Part shown: in pieces, positions 1 to 7,600 of the stretch
Numbering within the stretch: the first letter of the stretch is position 1
Layout: each line of letters starts with the position of its first letter
Assembly (NCBI GenBank): GCA_028699915.1
Contig: JAQVTR010000018.1
Location: 1 to 32,910, forward strand
DNA: 32,910 nt
Source: Fidelibacterota bacterium
Lineage (GTDB): Bacteria; Fidelibacterota; Fidelibacteria; Fidelibacterales; Fidelibacteraceae
Direction of reading: 5' to 3'
Made by a program: the position numbers and the translations under genes
The notes under the pieces: generated by a model
Told to the model about the DNA's origin: nothing
The model's input: the letters and a program-made list of their open reading frames with translations, nothing else
Database searches by the model: none

Positions 1-89
1 GAGGTGGCAGAGTCTGGTCGAATGCGCCGCACTCGAAATGCGGTGTTCGCGTAAGTGAACCGGGGGTTCAAATCCCTTCCTCTCCGCCA
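1..89 (+). tRNA. tRNA-Ser (anticodon CGA), 5' end cut by window edge
   Basis: Class II tRNA that decodes UCG. The anticodon stem CCGCA/TGCGG (27-31 and 39-43) encloses the loop CTCGAAA, with anticodon CGA at 34-36. A long variable arm (GTTC...GAAC, about 45-60) is typical of tRNA-Ser. The T arm contains GGTTCAAATC. The 3' acceptor strand CCTCTCC (79-85) is followed by discriminator G86 and an encoded CCA (87-89). The matching 5' strand should be GGAGAGG but the window begins at GAGG, so about three bases lie outside it. Confidence 0.95.
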
Positions 90-99
90 AAATACGTTT

Positions 100-124
100 A
101 AGCCCTTTAATAAGGGCTTTTTTC
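100..124 (+). terminator. Intrinsic terminator of the tRNA-Ser transcript
   Basis: The stem AAGCCCT/AGGGCTT encloses a short AT-rich loop and runs directly into a run of T residues, 11 bases after the encoded CCA. This is a canonical Rho-independent terminator on the + strand. Confidence 0.85.
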
Positions 125-198
125 ATTCTGAAGAAAATTTATGTTCCCGAATTGAGCCGGGTAAAACGAAAAAGCGGCGGTTTGATATTGATTTGAGG

Positions 199-254
199 CA
201 AATTATTTGACTCAAATTATTTGGGGCAATTAATTTGACTCAATGCAATTATTT
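199..254. repeat. 14-bp tandem repeat, four units
   Basis: Four consecutive 14-bp units: CAAATTATTTGACT (199-212), CAAATTATTTGGGG (213-226), CAATTAATTTGACT (227-240) and a degenerate CAATGCAATTATTT (241-254). The junction of units 1 and 2 forms the near-palindrome ATTTGACTCAAAT (206-218). A similar ATTTGACTCAAT recurs at 233-244. The array may be an operator cluster for the downstream surface operon, but that is inference. Confidence 0.7.
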
Positions 255-487
255 ATCCAATACCCTCTCCCGCCTGACAAAAGGTCATTCCGGCAACATT
301 TATTTAATGCGTAAAAAACATTCATATCAAAACCGCGTCATCGTTTTTAATTTTTTTAAGAACTATGAGATTAAAAATTATATAATATTATCAGTGAAAA
401 AAAATAGTTTATATTTCCCTTTACTAAAAAGACTTGCTGCGCCGTGTTTCTTATGACGCATTGTTTTTTTAAAAATAAGGGAATAAT

Positions 488-516
488 AAGAATATTAATT
501 TACAATTAATATTCTT
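488..516. promoter_or_regulatory. Perfect 13-bp inverted repeat upstream of the surface operon
   Basis: AAGAATATTAATT (488-500) and its exact reverse complement (504-516) flank the three bases TAC. The repeat ends against the candidate -35 element of the operon and lies about 70 bases before the first start codon. It is a plausible operator for a dimeric regulator or, if transcribed, a hairpin. No T-tract follows it, so it is not a standard terminator. Confidence 0.55.
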
Positions 517-544
517 GCAAGAAATAGTTAAGATGTATTATATT
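515..544 (+). promoter_or_regulatory. Candidate sigma70-type promoter for the DUF11 operon
   Basis: TTGCAA (515-520), an 18-base spacer, then TATATT (539-544) gives a reasonable -35/-10 pair about 40 bases before the first ATG. The -35 element touches the 488-516 palindrome, so a bound repressor could block it. The spacing is acceptable, but AT-rich DNA yields such matches by chance. Confidence 0.4.
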
Positions 545-582
545 CTTATCGGTTTATATCAGGGAGAGAGAGGTTTTAAATT

Positions 583-2343
583 ATGCCTCTGAAAACAACT
601 GTATATGTGCGACGAAAAGGGACATCCTGTACCCCGGGTTTTCTGCATAAGCTGTTTTTTCTTCTTCTTGCTTTCGGGGGACTGGCAGCCCAGGAATCCT
701 GGCCGCTGAACGGCGACTGGATCCCTATGCTGACCAGCGACTGGACAAACGCTGCAGATGCCATAGACGGGGGACCGTCGCCAACTGATTTTGTAACCGA
801 CAATGACGGCATAGCCGCATATTATTATGCGACATCCAGCAGCTTGTTTTTTCGTATGGTGCTTTACGGCACGCCCTTGCAGAATCCCGGGAATCTCCGT
901 CCCTATGCCTGGTCAGTCGCGCTGGATATGAACATGGATGGATATCTTGACTGGCTTGTTCTGCTCGGCGGCAAGCAGGAGATCCTGTGGACCTATCCAA
1001 ATGTGAACGGCTATCCGGACAACATTGCCGACCTGAATGCGAATTTCAGCATAAGCAATCCCATCACGAATTCCTATGTGCGCACTGTTTCTGCAGCAAG
1101 CGCAAATTTTCCCAATGCAACCTATCTGGATATTCAGGTGCCCTTTACCGCCCTTCAGATGGCAGCATATCCCCGGAATATTTATTACGAAAGTACCATC
1201 GCTTTGGTTTACGGATCCAATACCAACGAGGATGCCAATACCATCACTGATCTGGTCGGTACGGCAACGACCTTTGATGAAGCGCTGGCATCCGTGGTGA
1301 ACTATACGCCTTCCATGCCGGATTCCTATGGAAATATTTACGATACCCGCGATCCGGCCCCCAACAGCAATGCCGGTATCTGGTACCGCAACGAAACGCT
1401 GACGGTTTCCGGTTCCGGCTGGCCGGCATCCACATCCATTTATTACAATTCCGGCCAGCGCAACGTTACCATTATTAATAGTGAAAGCTCACTGCTCTGG
1501 AGCGGTGTGCTGACAACCGATGCTTTCGGCACCTTTTCCAATTATTCCCTGACAACAATCCCTTTATCGGCCATGCCCGATATTTACACCTTCCTGGTGG
1601 AAGACCCGCGCCATCCCGGTATCTATAACGCTTATGACAGTTTTGAGATCAAAGCACCGCTTATTTCTGTGCAGAAGAGCACGTCCGATTCGCTGGTCAA
1701 CGCCGGCAGCACGGTCCATTATTCCATTGTGATCCAAAACGGCGGCAACGTGGATGCTGCGCTTTCAACCATCACTGACCTGCTGCCGGAATTTTTCACC
1801 TACGTCCCCGGCTCGTCAAGCGGATTGACGACAGCGGATCCGCAGATCAGCGGGCAGCAGCTGAACTGGATCGGGACATGGAGCGTTCCCGCCGGAGGAA
1901 CGCTGACGCTGAATTTTAAGGCAAAAGCTTATCAGCGCGGTACGCATTACAACAACGTCACGATCAGCGGCGGAAATTTTGGCGTTACGCTCAGCGGACC
2001 CAGTGCTCCGGTAACGGTTTCCGGACCTTCGCTGAGTTTGGCAAAGATCGTGGACAGGATGTCCGCGCAGCCGGGTGACACCTTAAGCTATACCGTACAT
2101 TACAGTAATACCGGCGACGGTGATGCAACCTCGGTTATTATTCTTGAAAACATACCCGTAAACACCACCTATGTCCCTTCTTCCGCAAGCGGGGCGGATA
2201 TGACGATTTTGTACAGTCATAACGGCGGCATCAGCTTTGACGCCGATCCGTCGGCACCCGTCACGAATCTTTCCTTCCAGCGCTCGCTAAGCCTGGCACC
2301 GGGGGAAAACGCAACCCTGACATTTAAAGTTATTGTCAAATAA
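583..2343 (+). CDS. Secreted DUF11 surface protein with an N-terminal beta-sandwich
   Basis: Predicted exported protein of 586 aa, first gene of the surface operon. The signal peptide has a basic n-region and a hydrophobic core near residues 24-36, with likely cleavage after AAQ. Residues about 40-240 look like a CBM9/DOMON-like beta-sandwich and include a calcium-type loop, DMNMDGYLD. An Ig-like segment follows (about 265-358), then two DUF11 repeats (about 360-478 and 484-586) with the usual NAGSTVHYSI / QPGDTLSYTV and YVPGS / YVPSS signatures. The start is supported by AGAGG nine bases upstream; an in-frame GTG at residue 8 is an alternative. The role is probably structural or ligand-binding at the cell surface. 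The N-terminal domain assignment is tentative; the DUF11 repeats are clear. Confidence 0.88.
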   Translation: MPLKTTVYVRRKGTSCTPGFLHKLFFLLLAFGGLAAQESWPLNGDWIPMLTSDWTNAADAIDGGPSPTDFVTDNDGIAAYYYATSSSLFFRMVLYGTPLQNPGNLRPYAWSVALDMNMDGYLDWLVLLGGKQEILWTYPNVNGYPDNIADLNANFSISNPITNSYVRTVSAASANFPNATYLDIQVPFTALQMAAYPRNIYYESTIALVYGSNTNEDANTITDLVGTATTFDEALASVVNYTPSMPDSYGNIYDTRDPAPNSNAGIWYRNETLTVSGSGWPASTSIYYNSGQRNVTIINSESSLLWSGVLTTDAFGTFSNYSLTTIPLSAMPDIYTFLVEDPRHPGIYNAYDSFEIKAPLISVQKSTSDSLVNAGSTVHYSIVIQNGGNVDAALSTITDLLPEFFTYVPGSSSGLTTADPQISGQQLNWIGTWSVPAGGTLTLNFKAKAYQRGTHYNNVTISGGNFGVTLSGPSAPVTVSGPSLSLAKIVDRMSAQPGDTLSYTVHYSNTGDGDATSVIILENIPVNTTYVPSSASGADMTILYSHNGGISFDADPSAPVTNLSFQRSLSLAPGENATLTFKVIVK

Positions 2344-2356
2344 AAGGAGAACAGAA

Positions 2357-2839
2357 ATGAAACCTCAAAAAATCTCAGGCATGCTCGCATTGGTCATAAC
2401 GACCGCATTGCTGATGGCTCAGGGTACTCCAAAACTGGAGCTGAACATCAGCGAGAAGAAGGTCAACATGACAGCGGCGGAACGATCCGGAAAAACGGCG
2501 ATCGTTTACCGCCCGGGCGATGTGATCCATTATACGATTACGGCAGAGAACAGCGGCGACGGCATAATGACCAATCCCGTTGTGACCGATCCGGTTCCCG
2601 CCGGCACCGCCTATCTGCCGCTGACGGCCAAAGGCAGAGATACGGCCGTGAGCTTTTCCATTAATGGCGGCATCAGCTATCAGAACTGGCCCCCAACCTA
2701 TCTTGTAAAAGACGCGGATGGAAAAGAAACGCTTCGGGAAGCAACGCCGGAAATGGTTACCCATATTCGCTGGGAATTTCGGAAAGCACTGGCCCCGAAA
2801 GAAAGAAAAGCACTTGAATTCGATGTAAAAGTAAAATAA
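2357..2839 (+). CDS. Small secreted single-DUF11 protein
   Basis: Exported protein of 160 aa with a signal peptide (about residues 1-23, ending ALLMAQG) followed by one DUF11-type domain (PGDVIHYTITAENSGDG, then PVPAGTAYLP). Its C-terminal strand (APKERKALEFDVKVK) resembles the last strand of the preceding protein (APGENATLTFKVIVK), suggesting duplication of a terminal domain. The ATG at 2357 is preferred because AAGGAG sits just upstream, overlapping the previous stop. An earlier in-frame codon at 2333 would lie inside the upstream gene and disturb the signal peptide. It may be a minor subunit or cap of the surface structure; that role is inference. Confidence 0.85.
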   Translation: MKPQKISGMLALVITTALLMAQGTPKLELNISEKKVNMTAAERSGKTAIVYRPGDVIHYTITAENSGDGIMTNPVVTDPVPAGTAYLPLTAKGRDTAVSFSINGGISYQNWPPTYLVKDADGKETLREATPEMVTHIRWEFRKALAPKERKALEFDVKVK

Positions 2840-2878
2840 GAACAACGAAATAAATAACAATTAAAGGAGGTTCAAACC

Positions 2879-4564
2879 ATGAGAACCAAAACGTTGTTGA
2901 TCACCGTTCTTGCCCTTTGCCTGTCGGTATCGATGGCATTTGCTGCAGGAACACCCGCCGGGACGGCAATCACCAATTTTGCCACCGGCACCTACCGTGA
3001 TGCGAACGGAAATGCGCTCGCACCGGTAACATCCAACACCGTCACGACCATTGTAAGTCAGGTCGCCGGTGTGGATATCAGTCCTGCAAGCCAGTCCGGC
3101 AATGTCCTTGGCGGTGAAACGGTGTCCTTTTCGCTTGTCGTAACGAACACAGGAAACGGACCGGACACCTACGACCTGAGCAAAGCCATTGTCGAGACGG
3201 GCGGCGGTGTGAATACCGCCGAGATCTACCACGATGCAAACGGAAACGGTGTTCTGGATGCCGGTGAAACGGCCGTAAGTACCGTAAGCGACCTTGCCGC
3301 AGACGCCACCTACCACCTGATTGTGGTAATTACCAACGTCAGCGGTGCCGACGAATCTTATGCGACCACGACGATTACGGCAACATCCCAGTTCAACAGC
3401 AGTGTTTCCGATGCCGCGACCCTCGTATCGACCGTTAGCCTGTCGGTCCTGAGCGTCACCCTGACCGCGGACAACCTGACTCCCACGCCGGGTGATGTGG
3501 TTACCTTTACGATCTATGGCGAGAACAACGGTACCGCACTCTCGAAGCATGTCGTGATCACCAGTCCCATTGGGACCAACATGACCTATGTGCCGGGAAG
3601 CATGAAAATCATGAGTGATGTCATGACCGATGCCGCAGATGCCGACAGTGCGGATTTCAACGTCAGTTCGGCCAATGCAGTGACATTCCACTGGGGCGAT
3701 GCCGGTCCCGGGGCCTCGGGATATCTCTATTATCAGGCAGTCGTCAATGACGATGTTCCCGCAGGTACCCTGATCGCCAATTCTGCCACCGTCAACTTTA
3801 ACAATGCCGCCGGAACGCCCCAGAGCCCCGTATCTGCAAATGCGACAGGAGCTACCCTTACGGTTGCGCAATTCTATGCAGTTCTGGTCGGTGTGGACAA
3901 AACGCTGTCCGCTGACCCGGGCGATGATATCTTCTATGCGGTTACGGTACAGAACCTGGGCAACGGACCCGATATCTTCAATATCAGCTATATCAACAGT
4001 CTGACGACCTGGGAGCTTTACCTGGATCACAATGCCAACGGTGTCATTGATAACGGCGATGTCTTACTGGAAGACACCAACCTGGACGGAATGCCCGATA
4101 TCGGCACAATGGCACAGTTTGAAATCGATTATCTGATTGCAAAGGCCACGGTCCCTCCGGGAACCAATGACGGCAATGTCAGCACGCTGGTGTTAAAATC
4201 GACTTCCGCCGGAGATCCGGCCGTATTTGACGAAGGTCAGCTGACCATTACCGTCACCGCACCGGTACTTTCGCTGAACAAGGCCGTTTCCCCTTCGGGC
4301 AATCAGCCGCCGGGAACGATCCTGACCTATACCGTAACGATCCTGAATTCCGGAACCGGCATGGCCACCGTTGTTGTGATCTCCGATGACATTCCGACCA
4401 ACACCACTTTCGTGCCGGGAAGTATGAAGATCGGGGCATCTTCGCTAACGGATGCATCCGACGCCGACGGAGGTACTTTTTCGGGTACCACGACCACCTT
4501 CGAGCTTCCGCAGCTGGGCGGGGGCGGTTCGACAACGGTCTCCTTTCAGGTTGTGATCAATTAA
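2879..4564 (+). CDS. Secreted multi-domain DUF11 protein with calcium-type loops
   Basis: Exported protein of 561 aa with a clear signal peptide (1-23, ending AMAFAA) and a strong Shine-Dalgarno (AAAGGAGG). The mature N-terminus has the motif PAGTAITNFATGTYRDANG...SNTVTT, also seen at the N-terminus of the next protein. Two NEW3-like segments (about 64-180 and 330-455, both containing NTGNGPDTY- or NLGNGPDIF-type sequence) alternate with two DUF11 repeats (about 194-315 and 463-561). Acidic loops DANGNGVLDAGE (about 119), DHNANGVIDNGD (about 382) and DTNLDGMPD (about 400) match EF-hand/dockerin-like calcium-binding patterns. No cysteines are present. It is probably a stacked beta-sandwich stalk protein stabilised by Ca2+. 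Domain identity is well supported; function is inferred. Confidence 0.88.
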   Translation: MRTKTLLITVLALCLSVSMAFAAGTPAGTAITNFATGTYRDANGNALAPVTSNTVTTIVSQVAGVDISPASQSGNVLGGETVSFSLVVTNTGNGPDTYDLSKAIVETGGGVNTAEIYHDANGNGVLDAGETAVSTVSDLAADATYHLIVVITNVSGADESYATTTITATSQFNSSVSDAATLVSTVSLSVLSVTLTADNLTPTPGDVVTFTIYGENNGTALSKHVVITSPIGTNMTYVPGSMKIMSDVMTDAADADSADFNVSSANAVTFHWGDAGPGASGYLYYQAVVNDDVPAGTLIANSATVNFNNAAGTPQSPVSANATGATLTVAQFYAVLVGVDKTLSADPGDDIFYAVTVQNLGNGPDIFNISYINSLTTWELYLDHNANGVIDNGDVLLEDTNLDGMPDIGTMAQFEIDYLIAKATVPPGTNDGNVSTLVLKSTSAGDPAVFDEGQLTITVTAPVLSLNKAVSPSGNQPPGTILTYTVTILNSGTGMATVVVISDDIPTNTTFVPGSMKIGASSLTDASDADGGTFSGTTTTFELPQLGGGGSTTVSFQVVIN

Positions 4565-4649
4565 GAGGATACTTTGCTGAAAGCCTTTATCCCATTCGCC
4601 ATCAAAAATTATTGAGCGAGGGATTATAAACGGCCCGGCAAAAACCAGG

Positions 4650-7600
4650 ATGAAACCGACGATGGTAAAAACAAAGAAAATACTGGTAGGATCAATCGCT
4701 TTCCTGCTTTGCTTTTTGCCTTTGTTTTCACAGACAGTTCCGGGAACGGATATCGAAAACGTCGCATCCGCGGAATACCGCGATGCCGGCGGATTCGTTT
4801 ATTCCGTACAAAGTCCGCCGGTGATCACGACCGTAAGTCCGGGCTCTGCCCTGACGCTTTCAAAGTACGCGGAAAAAACGGTTTTTCTGCCTTTGGATAC
4901 GGTGACGTATCACCTCCGGCTAACGAATTCCGGAAATATCGCCGCTTCATCCGTCACAATTCTTGACAGCCTGCCCGCCGGCCTGAACTACCTTTCATCC
5001 CAGCCGCCGGCGAGCGTCTCTGCCAATGTGCTTTCCTGGAACCTCCTGAATTTACAAGCGGGCGCGACCGAAGATATTACGCTAAGCGCTTTAGTTGCGC
5101 CCGCTGTTCCTTCCGGTACGCTTCTGGAAAATACGGCACATTACCATACTCCCGATGATGCACATGGCAGCAGTCTGCCATTTGCGATCCGTATTGATGC
5201 CCTTCCCGATCTGCGTTTGGAAAAACGGGTTGACCGCAGCAGCGCGGAATCCGGCGATACGCTTCGCTACAGTATCACGCTCGGAAATTTCGGTAACCTT
5301 TCAACCACCAACACGCGGATTTACGACAACCTTCCTCCGGAAAGCGACCTTGTTTCCGCCAGTGGAAACGCGACCTATCAATCCGGTATTCTGAGCTGGG
5401 ATCTCGGTCTTTTCGAGCCCGGCGACGAATTTGAAGAGCAGCTGCTGCTGCTCGTCAGGGACGGCGTTCCCGCCGGAAACAGTATCGTGAACACCGCTTA
5501 TGTCACGAACAGCGAAGGCATTGAGCGCAACGCAAGCGCAAACACACTGATCAGCGAACCCCCGCAGCTGTCCGAGCTCTGGATCGAAAAATCAGCCGCA
5601 AGCACGGCGGGTCCGGATGACACTCTGATCTATCACATTGTATTCGGCAATCGCGGCAACGCTACGGCCACGGCCCTTGTTGTTAGCGATTCCCTGGATG
5701 CACAGCTGATGTTTCTCGATGCCGACGGCGCTTTCCTGTATGATGCCGCAAAGCATCAGGTCAGCTGGAACCTGGGCGATCTGGGTGCCGGAGAAAAAGA
5801 TTCCCTGCAGTTGAGAGCGAAAACAGACCCTGGAATTCCCGACGGCACACAGATCCGGAATACAGTTACGATCCGCAGCGATGGTGTTGCGCCGGTATCT
5901 GCGGAATGGGATATCACGGTGCTGTCTCCCTCGCTTTCGCTTGAAAAGACAGCATCCCTGTCGACGGTGAATGCCGGAGACGCCCTGGAATACGGCATCG
6001 CTTACCGGAATACCGGGAATGGCCTTGCCCGTGATGTGATCATCCGGGATACGCTTTCCGCGGATGTGCAATATGTCGCTGCAAGCGGGAACGTTTCCTA
6101 TGATCCGGGGACAGGCGTTGTCAGCTGGCAAATCGGAACACTGCCGGAAAATATGGCCGCCGCGCAGTCACAATCACTGCAGGTGCGCGTAAGATCCCCC
6201 CTGCCGAACGGCACACTGATCGAAAACAGGGCCGTAATGAGCAGCAGAGAAGGGTTCAGCGCTGCCGGAGCCGTCACGGCAACGGTAGCTTCAACACCGG
6301 TGCTGAGCCTGACGAAAACCGCGCCCGCAGCGGCTTTTCCCGGCGACACATTGCAGTACCGCATTGCCTTTGCCAACACCGGCAATGCCGCAGCGACACA
6401 AACCATCATCCGGGATACGCTTGCGAATGAACTGGAATTTCTCCGCGCGGACGGCGTATACAACTATGATCCCCTTCGAAACGCAGTTTCCTGGAATATT
6501 GGCGATCTGGCAACGGACATCGATTCGGCCTTTACGCTGGAAGTACGGATCGCACCCTCGCTGAGCGGCGTACACCTGATCTCCAATACGGCCTCGATAC
6601 ATGCGCAGGAATCGAATCTGCGCTCGAACACCGTTCAGACTACCGTACGCTCTTTGCATCTGCAGATCAGTGCCGATCCGGACAGTATTCTTGGTAACGG
6701 CGAAAGCTACAGCAGCATCCGTGCAAATCTGACGGATGCTTCCGGACAGCCGGCCGCAGACGGGAGCCGCATCGTATTCCGCAGTTCCGCAGGAAGTTTT
6801 GCCGCGGGAACCGATACCGTTCAAACCCTGAACGGCATTGCCGAGACCCGGCTGTATTCCGAACGAATCGACCGGGAATTTCTGCCGCTGACCATAAAAG
6901 CGGAATTGCTGCAGAATACCGCTGCCAGGATCAGTGATTCCACAACTGTCATATTCTTCTCCCGCACCCTTGTCGGTTTTGTCAGCAACAGCGATAATGA
7001 GCCGGCCGAAGGCGCCGTCGTTATCCTGCTTCAGAACGATCAGGTTCAGGGAACGGATACCACAGGCGCAGACGGTTATTACAGTATTCCGATATTCTCC
7101 AGCGGAAGTTATACCATCATCGTTAGCTATGTGGACCAGTACGGCATTACGCGGACCGTGGAATATGAAGTGGAGATCGTGATCGACGAAAGCGGTCAAA
7201 CGCGCATCATTCCGGACAAATGCCTGATCTCCGGGAACATCATCGACCAGATCCGTCAGCAGCCCATTCCCGAGGCCGGGATCCCGGTCATCATCCGCCG
7301 GCTTGAAAGCGGCGGCATGGGCAAGCGTTCCGCCGATGCATTTCGCGATACCACCGTTACCGACAGCAGCGGGTTCTGGTCCTTTAACGGGCTTGAGCTC
7401 GGCACTTACAGCATCGAAACGATGTACGGCGGATCGGGATATTATCATGCCGGCATACGTCAAATTACACTGGACGCTCCCGGGCAGTACCTGATCAACG
7501 CCGATCTTGCGCTGAGGCCGATCATAATGCAGTCCTACAAAAAGGTCGACAAAGCGCAGGCAATGTCCGGCGATACCTTGCATTACCGTATTTACTACAG

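Larger units (their letters stand above)
125..582. other. AT-rich gap between tRNA-Ser and the surface operon
   Basis: A non-coding stretch, much richer in A/T than the genes beside it. It contains a 14-bp tandem repeat (199-254), a long perfect inverted repeat (488-516) and a candidate promoter (515-544). An open frame of 73 codons at 235-456 has no ribosome-binding site and a composition typical of non-coding AT-rich DNA, so I do not call it a gene. Confidence 0.6.

Noticed and set aside
235-456. Open frame of 73 codons in the AT-rich gap
   Set aside because: No ribosome-binding site, starts inside the tandem repeat, and has AT-biased composition unlike the neighbouring genes.
2861-4030. 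Long - strand open frame (389 codons) opposite the 561-aa DUF11 gene
   Set aside because: It is the antisense shadow of a clear DUF11 gene with signal peptide and strong ribosome-binding site; its product looks like low-complexity G/R/I-rich translation.
6291-7583. Long - strand open frame (430 codons) opposite the giant gene
   Set aside because: Antisense to continuous DUF11/carboxypeptidase-regulatory coding sequence; no recognisable domain.
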